Positions 24,197 through 35,277 of a stretch of 64,000 bases of DNA are shown piece after piece (the first letter of the stretch is position 1; every line of letters begins with the position of its first letter). The notes under the pieces were generated by a model. That model did no database searches. It was not told the DNA's origin and was given only the letters and a program-made list of their open reading frames with translations. The position numbers and the translations under genes were made by a program. Origin of the DNA: Laburnicola sp. R22_1 (lineage: Eukaryota; Ascomycota; Dothideomycetes; Pleosporales; Didymosphaeriaceae); contig JACONQ010000020.1 of NCBI GenBank assembly GCA_014281115.1, forward strand, positions 682,001 through 746,000, given 5' to 3'.

Positions 24197-24474
24197 TGTA
24201 AGGGCGGTACACAGCCTTACAGGGCAAACCTCTTAGGGACAGCTAGTATAGTTAAAAGAGATAACTGAATTGAGACTATACTAAGATAGGGGATAAGGAA
24301 GGGAACTGGGGGGCCCTTACTTATATAGTGGGCGGCGTAGGGCACAGGCCCACGCGAACCACGCGCTAACACTAACTAGGAAAGGCGCCTTCTATAAGGT
24401 GAAAGGCGCTATTAGGGTGTGAAAGGAAAGGTAATAGTAAATGACTAGCAGGGAGGCAGCCACGAACCGTTACA
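24197..24474 (-). repeat. Gypsy 5' LTR (right on plus strand) with promoter elements
   Basis: 278 bp, TG...CA ends. On the minus strand a TATA-like CACTATATAA lies at 24330-24321, followed by ATCTTAGTATA at 24287-24277, the proposed 5' end of the RNA. Confidence 0.9.
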
Positions 24475-25893
24475 GAAGTTAATATACTATTTAATAGTAA
24501 TAATAATATATACCTAGGTAATAACCTAAATAATAATAATAATAATAATAATATAGAATAAACTATAGATTCTGAAAATCTAGATTTAAATAATAACGAG
24601 AATAATAACGAGAATAATATAAGCTCTCGCGAATCAAGTCCAGATATATTACTTAATAATACTACTATTAATAATAATAATAAAAGAATCATTTCTAATA
24701 CCTATAATACAAGGCAAAACTTTAAAAGAATAACTTTAGAAAACTCAGATGAGTTAATAGATAAACTAGCCTTATTAATAACTAAAAATAATGAACCAAC
24801 TAGCTATAAAGAAGCTATAAATAGTAAAGATAAAGATAATTGGCTAAAAGCTATGAAGCTAGAAATTAGTCAACTAAATAATCAAATTACTTAGGAAATA
24901 GTAGATTTACCTAACAATAGAAAATCTTTAAAAGGTCGTTGGGTTTTTAAAATTAAAATAGATAAAAATAATAATCTATTAAAATATAAAGCCCGATGGG
25001 TAGTAAAAGGTTATAGTCAAATTTATGGCTTAGATTATCTAGAAACCTTTGCTAATACAACAAGAATTGAAATTATAAGGCTATTACTATTTTTTGCCTA
25101 TTTTTTAGATCTTGAAATACATTAATTAGATATTTAAAACGCCTTTTTACATGCCCCTATAGATTCTAAAATCTATATAGAACAACCTATTAGTTTTAAT
25201 AAATTTAGACATAAAGTCTGTAAATTAAATAAATCTTTATATGGCCTAAAACAAGCTCCTAGAGCTTAGTATCTATACTTAAAAGATACATTACAACAAC
25301 TAGGTTTTTATCCTATCTTTGCTAAATAAGGAATCTTTACTAATAAAACAACTAATTTAAAAGAAAAAATCTTTCTAATTGTCTATATAGACGATATACT
25401 AGTAATTAGTAAAAGTCTAGAAACTATTACTATATTAAAAACTAAATTAAATACATTACTAGAAGTTAGTGACCTAGGGGAAGCTAGCTACTTTCTAGAT
25501 ATGGAAATTATTAGAAATAGAAAAGAAAAAATACTTTATTTAAAACAAACTAAATATATTAATAATATGCTTAAAAATATTATAAACTAAATCTAAATCC
25601 AATTAATTCGCCTAGCGATCTAGGAATTAAACTAAATAAAAATACTAAACAAGCTTCTTTAGAAGAAATTAATTTGTATCAACAATATATAGGTAGTTTA
25701 ATCTATCTAATAACTTATATAAGACTAAATATAGCATTTAGTGTATATTATTACGCTAGACATATGTTAAATCCTAATAAACAACACTACACTACTGTTA
25801 ATAGAATATTTAAATATTTAAATAAAATAACAAACTTAGGCCTATACTTTAATAATAACAATAATAATAACAATAATAATAATAATAATAATA
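24475..25893 (+). pseudogene. pol: Copia pol, reverse transcriptase section
   Basis: Resumes the copia frame directly after the gypsy TSD; the insertion length explains the change of coordinate frame. First a low-complexity linker rich in Asn (AAT repeats at about 24531-24552 and 24672-24681). Then WLKAMKLEISQLNN, RWVFKIKIDKN, KARWVVKGYSQ, a NAFLHAPID segment, and LYGLKQAPRA. The catalytic Y-I-D-D is intact (25384-25395). TAG/TAA stops lie near 24892, 25123, 25134, 25267 and 25327, and one near 25588 with a frame change. From 25674 the RNase H-proximal part (GSLIYLITYIRLNIAFSV) runs into a poly-Asn tract where the pogo element sits. Confidence 0.82.
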
Positions 25894-25956
25894 ACGTGGT
25901 TCACCAGCGAGTGACCCACACTAGTAAGCGCGCTATCTTTGCCAAGACACCACCAT

Positions 25957-26234
25957 TGTAAGGGCGGTACACGGCCTTACAGGGCAAACCTCTCGGGGAC
26001 AGCTAGTATAGTTAAAAGAGATAACTGAATTGAGACTATACTAAGATGGGGGATAAGGAAGGGAACTGGGGGGCCCTTACTTATATAGTGGGCGGCGTAG
26101 GGCACAGGCCCACGCGAACCACGCGCTAATACTAACTAGGAAAGGCGCCTTCTATAAGGTGAAAGGCGCTATTAGAGTGTGAAAGGAAAGGTAATAGTAA
26201 ATGACTAGCAGGGAGGCAGCCACGAACCGTTACA
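25957..26234 (-). repeat. Solo LTR of the gypsy element inside the pogo transposon
   Basis: 278 bp, nearly identical to the two gypsy LTRs, flanked by the perfect duplication ACCAT (25952-25956 and 26235-26239). It sits between the left terminal repeat and the transposase start. It therefore postdates the pogo insertion and has lost its interior by LTR-LTR recombination. Orientation follows the gypsy promoter, on minus. Confidence 0.93.
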
Positions 26235-26273
26235 ACCATCACCAACAATACTATTATAATACAATCACCTACT

Positions 26274-27971
26274 ATGTCTTCTAAGCCATCTAATAAAGCT
26301 CGGTTACTTATTGCTATTAGAGCTATTAAACAAGACCTAAATCTTACAAAGCGAGCAGCAGCAGGGCTATATAACGTTAATCGCAGAACGCTTAATTAAA
26401 GACGTAACAGAACAACTGCACAACGCGATAACCCACCTAAATCAAAGAATTTTACTCTCCTTAAGGAGCAGGCGCTTATTAATTATATAATTGAGCTGGA
26501 CACGCGTGGATTCCCTCCTATAAAGCTTATAATCCGCACAATGGCCAATTCACTACGTTTACAGAGAGGAAAGCCACCTATTAGCATTAACTAGACAGAC
26601 AGGTTTATTAAGCGCAGATATAAAGTTAAAACGCGTTAGTCTTAGTTATACAATAACCAGAGGGCATAATAGGAAGATCCTAAGGTTATAAACGCGTAGT
26701 TTAAGCTTGTAGAGGGCATTAAAGTCAAGTATAGCATTACAGATAAGGACACCTACAACTTTAATAAATCAGGCTTCCTAATAGGGGTTATAGGGTCTTA
26801 GCTTGTGGTTACAGCATTAGAGAGACGTGCGAAACCCAAATTAATATAGCCAGGCGATCGCTAGTAGATTACAGTGATCTAGGGTATCTACACTGCTAGA
26901 TAGGCAATCTCTCTCTTTATTATCTACGCCGGCAAGCGTCACATCTCTACCTAGTACAAAGACGCGTCAATTCCTAGCGATTGGGTAATCGCTGTTAGCA
27001 AGAACAGCTAGACAAACAACAAGCTTAGTATCGCGTGGTTAAAACACTTTAACGCGCATACAAAGAAACACGCCAAAGGAACCTATTAGCTGCTAGTTAT
27101 TAATAGCTATAAGAGCTATAACTTAATTAAGTTCTAGGATTACTGCAAGAAACATAAGATTATTACTCTCTATATGCTGCTATATTTGTCACACCTACTA
27201 CAGCTGTTAGATGTGGGCTGTTTCTCCCCGCTAAAGAAGGCATATAGTGCTGAGATCTTGGGCTTGGCGCGTTAGCTAATAACCTACATCACAAAGATTA
27301 AGTTCCTTCCAGCCTTTAAAACCGCGTTTTTAAAGGTTTTCTCTGCAGAGACAATTAAGGGTGATTTTCGCGGTGCTGGGCTAGTCCCATTAAATCCAGA
27401 GGAGGTGTTGCAGCACCTTAACATCCGCATCCATACACCTAGTCTGCCCATTAAAGAGCCTACCACCTGGGAGTCTAAAACACTAAGTAACCTACGCGAA
27501 TTTAAGGCGCAATCAACACTGGTTCGCAAGAGAATTAGAGATCACTTCGATTCATCACCAACTTCAACCATGCAGGTGCTTAAGAAGCTTGAAAAAGGCG
27601 CTCTAAGTGCAATGCATAGTTAGGTACTAGTGTTAGATGAAATTGCAGGCCTTCGCAAGACAATTAAGAAGACTACAAGGCGAAAATTGCGTAAAAGGAG
27701 GTATATCCAGCATTAGGGATCACTTACAGTAGCAGTGGGATCTTAGCTAGCCACTCCTAAGAACGCTAGTGGACAGAAGAAGGGTAAATAGTTGTCAGGT
27801 ACTAGTCGCGCTGCAACAGGGCCATTAACTCAACAGCGTTGTGGCATCTGCAGGCAACCTGGAGACAATGCGCAAACCTACCAGGGAGTTAAAGAGGAAG
27901 AATCTAAATCAGATGCATTAACTTAGTATATATTTTCAAGTAGTGTTGCGACGCAGTCTAATAATGAATAA
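26274..27971 (+). pseudogene. Fot1/pogo transposase (DDE_1 superfamily), stops in frame
   Basis: One frame of 565 codons from ATG 26274 (MSSKPSNKARLL) to TAA 27969-27971, interrupted only by TAG/TAA. N-terminal helix-turn-helix (AIKQDLNLTKRAAAGLYNV), then a CENP-B-like HTH (EQALINYIIELDTRGFPPI). In the DDE_1 catalytic core the first Asp reads Asn (FNKSGF), the second reads Asn (INSYKSYN), and the third is kept in LSHLLQLLDVGCFSPLKKAY. A Cys-His-like tail follows near residue 525 (QRCGICRQPGDNAQT). The ORF at 27405-27623 is part of this frame. Confidence 0.85.
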
Positions 27972-28038
27972 AATGGTTTAGTGGGGTCTTGGCAAAGGTG
28001 GCGCGCTCACTAGTGTGGGTCACTCGCTGGTGAACCAC

Positions 28039-28042
<4 letters not shown>

Positions 28043-28077
<35 letters not shown>

Positions 28078-28557
28078 TTATTTGGATATACAGACGCTGA
28101 CTGGGGCGGCGACCTAATGACTAGAAAAAGTACTACTGGTTATATATTTACCTTTAATAGAACACCTATTAGTTGGGCTAGTAAACTACAAAAATCGACT
28201 GGTTTATCAACATGTAAAGCTAAGTATATGGCTCTAAAAGAAGCTATAAAAGAATACACCTATTTAATAAATATATATAAACAATTAGAAATTAATAAAC
28301 TATTAAATATAAAAACTCCTAATTTCTTTATATTCTCTAATAATAAACCTGCTATTAATTTAGCATTTAATCCTGAACATTATAGTAAAACTAAACATAT
28401 TGATATACAATATCACTACGTAAGAGAAAAATACAAGAAAAAAATAATAAATCTAGACTATATACCTACAAAAGAACAACTAGCAGATATATTAACAAAA
28501 GCCCTTAATAATAATACCTATAACTATATATTTCAAAATCTTAATATAAAATAAAAA
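28043..28557 (+). pseudogene. pol: Copia RNase H and C-terminus
   Basis: After the pogo element and the rest of the poly-Asn tract the frame continues with LFGYTDADWGGDL, RKSTTGYIF, PISWASKLQ, KAKYMALKEA, the KHIDIQYHYVRE motif and IPTKEQLADILTKAL, ending at the TAA after LNIK. These are the normal copia RNase H landmarks in order, with the acidic residues DAD and a late His/Asp cluster present. This section has no internal stop. The Asn run before LFGY lies in the spacer between RT and RNase H, where family length varies. Confidence 0.85.
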
Positions 28558-28610
28558 GGGTTAAAACTATAATAGTAATAAGCAAAATATCCTAAATAAA
28601 GTATATATTA

Positions 28611-28622
28611 CTTACGGGGACG
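28611..28622 (+). other. Probable copia polypurine tract
   Basis: CTTACGGGGACG directly before the 3' LTR start (TGTTAAAAC). A second purine run (AAAAAGGG) lies right after the pol stop near 28553-28560 and is an alternative. Confidence 0.5.
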
Positions 28623-29577
28623 TGTTAAAACTATATTAGTAAGCAAAATAAATAATAAAATAATATGTTAGAATTTCGCTGTTATAATAAAAGATAAATA
28701 GATAAATAACTATAAGGTACCTAAAAATAACGAAAATAGTCGTTCCAATAATAAGTTGCAATTAAAGCCAAAGTTAACTTTAAGTAACACACAAAAAGTT
28801 TACTAAAAGATCATTGTAAGAAATCCAATATTATATATATTAAATTACTTAAAACTAAAAACAAAATATAATATAAAACTAACCTAATAAATATTATAAA
28901 ATACGCTATCATAATATAAATAAGCTCGTAATTAATTTTTCTAAATCAATAACTTTTGACAAACTTGTCGCAATCAAGCGCTTTAACAATTTTGAGCAAT
29001 TGCTAAAAAGAATATACTAAACAAGGCAATAGTATATGTATTAAATTACTTATTACTAAAAAACAAAATATAACATATAAAAGACTTGTTTTATAATATA
29101 AAATACATTATCGTATAATAAACTAAGGAGTAATAAATTATTCTAAAATAAGGCGTTTATTGTTAACGTCACAACTAAGCAATAGTAAAACAAAGTTTAC
29201 AATAGCTCGCATATAAAACACTAATTTGCATATAAAACACTAGTTTGTATATAAAACACTAGTTTGCATATAAAACACTAGTTTGTATATAAAACACTAG
29301 TTTACATATAATAGCTTGCATATAAAACACTAGTCTGCATATAAAATAATAACTCGCATATAAAACACTATTACATATAAAACACTAGTTTAAACATTAG
29401 TTTAAAACACTAGAACGCATAAAAGTTAAAGGCATAATTAAACTATACAAAACTAAGTGTTCGTTAGTCTAAATTATTTTGTATATAGATTGCTAGGTAG
29501 CCAGTTTATTAAAATTAACCAACCAGTTTAACAACACCAACTCGATTACCTTCTTATCTATTTATCCACTTTTCACA
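28623..29577 (+). repeat. Copia 3' LTR
   Basis: 955 bp, TGTTAAAACTA to CTTTTCACA, collinear with the other copies, with a mid-length minisatellite (29207-29400). Confidence 0.85.
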
Positions 29578-30053
29578 CATATAAAAGACTTGTTTTATAA
29601 TATAAAATACATTAGCGTATAATAAACTAAGGAGTAATAAATTATTCTAAAATAAGGCGTTTATTGTTAACGTTATAACTAGGCAATAGTAAAACAAAGT
29701 TTGTATATAAAATAATAGCTCGTATATAAAATACTTGTTTGTATATAAAACACTAGTTTGCATATAAAATAATAGCTTGCATATAAAATAATAGCTTGCA
29801 TATAAAACACTAGTCTGTATATAAAATAATAGCTCGTATATAAAACACTATTACATATAAAATACTAGTTTAAACATTAGTTTAAAACACTAGCACGCAT
29901 AAAAGTTAAAGGCATAATTAAACTATACAAAACTAAGTGTTCGTTAGTCTAAATTATTTTGTATATAGATTGCTAGCCAGTTTATTGAAATTAATCAACC
30001 AGTTTAACAATACCAACTCGATTACCTTCTTACCTATTTATCCACTTTTCACA
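29578..30053 (+). repeat. Tandemly repeated 3' portion of the copia LTR
   Basis: Starts at CATATAAAAGACTTGTTTTA, a point in the middle of the LTR, and runs through a shorter minisatellite to the LTR end TTTTCACA. The junction shares ACATATAAAAGAC with the normal LTR context, so it looks like a recombination or template-switch product rather than a separate insertion. No TSD is visible at 30054. Confidence 0.7.
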
Positions 30054-30419
30054 GTTAAAAATTAATAGCGCTTAGCCTATAGCTAATTAGCAGATAATTT
30101 TCTCTATACTAATATAGATCTTTACCTTAGCGCAGAAAGATAATGAATAGTAAGATAGCGTTTCTTTCTCTACTTTCCTAACTATTAGATAACCCTTACT
30201 TAATATTATTAATTAGTCTACTTATCTCGCAATACCTAAACTAATTCTTAAAATATTTCTCCTTGTTTTCTTTTCTTACTATATCCGCACAGCGCGATAG
30301 AAATTCATAAAAAAGGCGAGATATTTATTAAGAAGGATAGCAACTATATCTTTAACCACTCTAAAATTATTTTTTTGCAAAGACAATAATAACTTCTATT
30401 ATGCTAAAATTAACTAAAG

Positions 30420-31112
30420 GATTTTTAGATCGCCCTAAATTATTATAAATAGATTAGATGTAAATTAAATTCCTATAGATTATATCTGGCTATTAGCTAA
30501 GCCTACGTTCACTCAAGCTCTAAATTCTCTACCTTCTAGTTATTATCTAAAGTAAGCTAGTTTTCTATACTATAATAACGCTCCTAATAGATTAGACTAC
30601 AGCCATTAGATATTAAGTAAGGTAGAAGCATACAAAGTCTTTAGATTATATCCACATTCTAATATCGCTTAGTACCTTAGCTGTGTTATTAAAAATAGTA
30701 AAATAATAGGCCTCTGCTTTATAAAATATCCTATTACTTTATTATAAATATTAAAGAATATGACATACCTATAAAGCAGTATTTGTCTATGTGGGATTAA
30801 AGTGGGCGTTTAGCATATGTATAACTTAGGATTTTTATATAATAATCTTAACGTATTAAATATAATAATAAATAGAGAAAATTTTCTTATTATTAATTTT
30901 AACTCTTATAAGCGAGTGAGTAATAAATTGGGTTCAAAGTCTAGTACATTTAAATAGGCGCTAGAAAGAGAATCTACTTAATAGAAAAATAACCTCTATA
31001 TCCTATCTAAAATATAAGCAGCCCTTGCAAAAAAAGAACTAAAAGATTATATATAGTTAGCTCTAAAAATTCGTCTTAACCCTCTCTAGACATTTCTTGT
31101 TTGTTAAGTTAC
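30420..31112 (+). pseudogene. Protein-kinase-like relic, catalytic residues lost
   Basis: A plus-strand frame broken only by TAG/TAA reads KVEAYKVFRLYPHSNIAQYL, then IIGLCFIKYPITL, GIKVGVQHMYNLGF and LYNNLNVLNIIIN, then FLIINFNSYKR, KLGSKSSTF and LYILSKIQAAL. It follows the eukaryotic kinase pattern: E-x-x-x-Y with P-H-P-N-I, a hinge, a long helix, the catalytic loop H-x-D-x-x-x-x-N, D-F-D, and G-x-x-x-x. The catalytic Asp reads Asn (YNNLNVLN) and the metal-binding motif reads NFN, so both acidic residues were lost by G-to-A change. Ends are not defined. It resembles the Ser/Thr kinase-like proteins common in Pezizomycotina and is a different type from the FunK1 fragment. Confidence 0.6.
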
Positions 31113-31415
31113 TATAAAATATTAAAAACTATAATTTAAATTAGGGAGCAAGCATTTACTCACATCCTACTAAGGTTAAATATAATTTCTTAAATATTTG
31201 CACTCTATATTTTTATAGTCTAATACCTTAACCCTATATACTGTTCTATCCTAGTAGTACTACGTAGCCTATTCGCAGTTATTAATAGGCAACATAACCT
31301 CTTAATAAGCCATAGTTTAAAAAACTTATAAAAATTTGCTAAGATAATTTAGTTTTATAGAAGGGGAATAACTAATAAATAGGATGTATAGCTTATTCTT
31401 ATAGGCAGAAGTAAC

Positions 31416-32362
31416 TGTGAAAAGTGGATAAATAGATAAGAAGGTGATCGAGTTGGTATTGTTAAACTGGTTGATTTATTTTAATAAACCGGCTACCTAG
31501 CAATCTATATACAAAATAATTTAGACTAACGAACACTTAGTTTTGTATAGTTTACTTATGCCTTTAACTTTTATGCGTGCTAGTGTTTTAAACTAATGTT
31601 TGAACTAGTGTTTTATATGCAATAGTGTTTTATATGCGAGCTATTGTTTTATATGCAGACTAGTGTTTTATATGCAAGCTATTATATGCAAACTAGTGTT
31701 TTATATGCAAACTAGTGTTTTATATACAAACTAGTGTTTTATATGCAAACTAGTGTTTTATATGCGAGCTATTGCAAACTTTGTTTTACTATTGCTTAGT
31801 TGTGACGTTAACAATAAACGCCTTATTTTAGCATAATTTATTACTCCTTAGTTTATTATACGCTAATGTATTTTATATTATAAAACAAGTCTTTTATATG
31901 TTATATTTTGTTTTTAGTAATAAGTAATTTAATACATATAATATTGCCTTGTTTAGTATATTCTTTTTAGCAATTGCTCAAAATTGTTAAAGCGCTTGAT
32001 TGCGACAAGTTTGTCAAAAGTTTGTCAAAAGTTATTGATTTAGAAAAATTAAGTACGAGCTTATTTATATTACGATAGCGTATTTTATAATATTTATTGG
32101 GTTAGTTTTATATTATATTTTGGTTTTAGTTTTAAGTAAATTAATACATATAATATTGGATTTCTTACAATTATCTTTTAGTAAACTTTTTGTGCGTTAC
32201 TTAAAGTTGACTTTGGCTTTAATTGCAACTTATTGTCGGAACGACTATTTTAGTTTATTTTTAGGTAGCTTATAGTTATTTATCTATTTATCTTTTATTA
32301 TAACAGCGAAATTCTAACATGTTATTTTATTATTTATTTTGCTTACTAATATAGTTTTAACA
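31416..32362 (-). repeat. Solo copia LTR, inverted
   Basis: Reverse complement of the copia LTR: TGTGAAAAGTGGATAAATAG at the left end, ATATAGTTTTAACA at the right. 947 bp with the minisatellite at about 31590-31780. The flanks (GTAAC left, AACCA right) are not a clean 5-bp duplication, so either mutation or recombination between elements has altered one side. Confidence 0.85.
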
Positions 32363-33480
32363 AACCACCACAGGAGAAATAGAATCTTGTAATCTTGCTT
32401 AGCCACACTCTGCCTTAAGCTATCTTCCCTTAATAACACTACTGCCTATTAATTCCTAGCTTATATTACTATTTGGCTTTAGTTAAATACCTTGCTTAAG
32501 TTTAGTGGCAGCCTCCTAGCAGTTACTATCCTATAATAGCATGGGAATAGTTTATATAGGTTTAGTAGTAAGACTAATATTATTATTCCTATTAAAATTA
32601 TTAGCACAATTAGTGTAGAAATTTTAGTAGAAGTTAGATACGCTTCTAGGGCAAAATAAAAGGAGGTGTTACTAGTTATAAGAGATTATATCTTAGGTTT
32701 AGTATTAGCTAATAACTAACACTTAATTAGTGCTAGAGAATTTTATAATATAATAAATATAGTATCTAGCTCTAGATTAAAAAAATCTAAATAAGGATTT
32801 ATTATATGCAGGAATGTTACTATAGCGTAATTAGACTATTATAGTAAGAGTTAGCGACAAGCAAGGCACGTATTGTTCTTTAGAATATTAAGCTAGATAG
32901 TTTAGTAAGGGAAAGTGTTCTTATAAGAGTAGAAGACAAGGCCTAAACTTAGAACGCATTTATGGGAGAATTTGTAGTATTAGCTACAAATAGACTTCTT
33001 TTTATTACACTTAAGCTTCCGCTTGCAATAAGTTAAGCTAGTAGGGCATATTAGAAGATAATAGAGTAATAGAGCGGCTAGAAAGATCTACCTACTATTC
33101 TATTTATAAGCGTATTTCTATAATAATAAGCGTCTAATACTTAAGAATAGTTGTCTGCTTTGCAGCCCTTATACTAGGGGTTTAGATACAACACCTTAGC
33201 GCTTAGCATAGGTTTATATAAACGCTATAATATAAAATCTAGGGGTTAGAGGGTTAGCCCTATAGATTAACCCAATACTACAGAAGTAGAAAGCGGCTTA
33301 TGCGCTTAGAGCTCTCGTCACTAGGTTTTATTTAGACAAATTAAGAGATAATAGGTATATTCCTATCTATAGAAAGTGTGTAGAGTCTGTCTATTCTTTA
33401 AGAGAGTAGGAAAGAGAGAGTAAGAGAGTCTCTTTATTATAGTTTATGTATCTAGGTAGTGCCTACTATATACACCCCTC
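32363..33480 (+). other. Unassigned coding-like RIP relic
   Basis: A plus-strand reading from about 32690 to 33390 is protein-like apart from TAG/TAA, ending RKCVESVYSLRESRK. No family recognised. The segment near 33410-33510 is homologous to 44555-44655 (see the repeat entry), which suggests a repetitive origin for at least its end. Confidence 0.3.
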
Positions 33481-33510
33481 TAATGTTAGTTAGGTATTAT
33501 ATAAGCTATG
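33410..33510. repeat. Diverged repeat shared with 44555-44655
   Basis: Both copies carry AGTAAGAG, TATTATAGT-TATG, CTA-GTAGT-CCT, and CTAAT-TTAGTTA in the same order and spacing over about 90 bp. Most differences are transitions, as in RIP. The family is unknown. Confidence 0.5.
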
Positions 33511-34399
33511 CCTTATCTAAATTCTAATAGCTCTAAAGTTTGTTATATTTCCTTCTATTTGCTAGAAGTTTATTATGCGTGCTACCCTTAATAATCTTTT
33601 CCTTATTTACTATAAAGATCTTGTTAGCTTTAATAATTATTAATAGGCAATGTGCAATTATAAATATAGTTTATCTAGAGCCTAGGCACTAGAGGGCTTT
33701 TTAGATCTTTGCTTTAGTTAATATATTAACTATAAAGGTAGTTTTATTTAGCGCTATAATTCTAGAGTCTTTAAGTAGGGCGCAAGTAATGGCAAGGCGC
33801 TAAAGCTCTCTGCTAAAAAACCAAACCCCTCTCTATCCCACCTTAGCCTCATAACTATCTAGAAATTCTATAATCTTATTGTAAATAACAGCTAATTTGC
33901 ATACGTCTACAATTTGTGCGTTTATAGCGCTAAGGCGAGCATAGCAGATATTCTTCTAGATAAAACTATTAAAAAGTATAGAGTTCTAAGGGATAATTGC
34001 AATAGCGCTTTAAAGACTAGAGAGTTTAATATAGCGCATATTTTAGCTATCTATTATAATAGATCCCTTGTATAGATTGTATAACTAGAGGAGAAGCTTT
34101 AAGAGAGTAGATTTTTTACTACTAGTTGTACTAATAATAGTAACTGTTTAGCTAGGTTCTATAATAAAATTTAGGTCCTTTATAAGAGGCTTATATGGGT
34201 TGTAAGCGAATTCTATATTCTAGAACCTAACCTTTCTAGTATTAATAATAAGCTCTTTAAATAAATTAGTGTTAGCTATAAAGGGTTCTGTATAGAGTAA
34301 ATAAAGAAGCCTTTTAGTATTAATAAGTGTTGAACTAATTATTTTGTATAAGCTTGTAACCCCCTTTACTATACCTTTTATAGCACTCTAGTATATAAT

Positions 34400-35277
34400 T
34401 GTTAAAACTATATTAGTAATCAAAATAAATAATAAAATAACATGTTAGAATTTCGCTGTTATAATAAAAGATAACTAGATAAATAACTATAAGCTACCTA
34501 AAAATAAACTAAAATAGTCGTTCCGACAATAAGTTGCAATTAAAGCCAAAGTCAACTTTAAGTAACGCACAAAAAGTTTACTAAAAGATAATTGTAAGAA
34601 ATCCAATATTATATGTATTAATTTACTTAAAACTAAAACCAAAATATAATATAAAACTAACCCAATAAATATTATAAAATACGCTATCGTAATATAAATA
34701 AGCTCGTAATTAATTTTCTAAATTAATAACGTTTGACAAACTTGTCGCAATCAAGCGCTTTAACAATTTTGAGCAATTGCTAAAAAGACTATACTAAACA
34801 AGGCAATATTATATGTATTAAATTACTTATTACTAAAAACAAAATATAACATATAAAAGACTTGTTTTATAATATATAATACATTAGCGTATAATAAACT
34901 AAGGAGTAATAAATTATTCTAAAATATGGCGTTTATTATTAACGTCACAACTAAGCAATAGTAAAACAAAGTTTGCAATAGCTCGTATATAAAACACTAG
35001 TTTCCATATAATAGCTTGCATATAAAACACTAGTCTGCATATAAAATAATAGCTCGCATATAAAACACTATTGCATGTAAAACACTAGTTTAGATATTAG
35101 TTTAAAACACTAGCACGCATAAAAGTTAAAGGCATAATTAAACTATACAAAACTAAGTGTTCGTTAGCCTAAATTATTTTGTATGTAGATTGCTAGGTAG
35201 CCAGTTTATTAAAATTAATCAACCAGTTTAACAATACCAACTCGATCACCTTCTTATCTATTTATCCACTTTTCACA
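34400..35277 (+). repeat. Solo copia LTR inside the ABC transporter relic
   Basis: 878 bp, TGTTAAAACTA to CTTTTCACA, with a perfect 5-bp duplication ATAAT (34395-34399 and 35278-35282). It has the shortest minisatellite in the window (about six units, 34978-35095). Confidence 0.93.

Larger units (their letters stand above)
16129..24474 (-). mobile_element. Ty3/gypsy chromovirus-type LTR retrotransposon, full length
   Basis: 8,346 bp, bounded by two 278-bp LTRs (TGTAAGGG...CCGTTACA on plus) and a 5-bp duplication GAAGT. The coding order on the minus strand is gag with a zinc knuckle, protease, RT, RNase H, integrase, chromodomain, which is the Tf1/Maggy/chromovirus arrangement. GC is near 45-50%, much higher than its surroundings, so it arrived later than most of the window. 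By eye the two LTRs differ at ten positions, all transitions, consistent with light RIP after insertion. It lies within the copia pol gene. Many in-frame TAG/TAA stops make it inactive. Confidence 0.93.
25894..28040 (+). mobile_element. Fot1/pogo-type DNA transposon inside copia pol
   Basis: Inverted terminal repeats of about 60 bp start ACGTGGTTCACCAGCGAGTG at both ends (left 25894-25955; right about 27975-28040) and are flanked by the TA target duplication (25892-25893, 28041-28042), inside a run of AAT codons. Without the nested LTR the element is about 1.86 kb, close to Fusarium Fot1. One long transposase frame lies inside. With its TA it adds 2,149 bp to the copia gene, and the copia frame matches on both sides once this length is subtracted. 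Confidence 0.9.
11724..30053 (+). mobile_element. Ty1/copia LTR retrotransposon with nested insertions
   Basis: The order is 5' LTR, half-tRNA primer site, gag, protease-integrase, reverse transcriptase, RNase H, polypurine tract, 3' LTR. The integrase-before-RT order defines copia. Removing the nested gypsy element (8,351 bp with TSD) and pogo element (2,149 bp with TSD) leaves about 4.5 kb between the LTRs, normal for the family. The outer flanks (GAAAG on the left; CATAT or GTTAA on the right) do not match, so no target duplication remains and the outer ends have probably recombined. The body is naturally AT-rich but keeps many CA dinucleotides and long frames, so it is less RIPped than its surroundings. 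A short tail of LTR sequence (29578-30053) follows the 3' LTR. Confidence 0.85.

Noticed and set aside
28555..28600. Possible second LTR start just after the copia pol stop (TTAAAACTATAATAGTAATAAG)
   Set aside because: It resembles the LTR start but lacks the TG end and the rest of the LTR; the full LTR starts at 28623 after a purine tract. Kept only as an alternative purine-tract site.
31411..32367. Target duplication for the inverted solo LTR
   Set aside because: GTAAC and AACCA share only AAC; not accepted as a 5-bp duplication.
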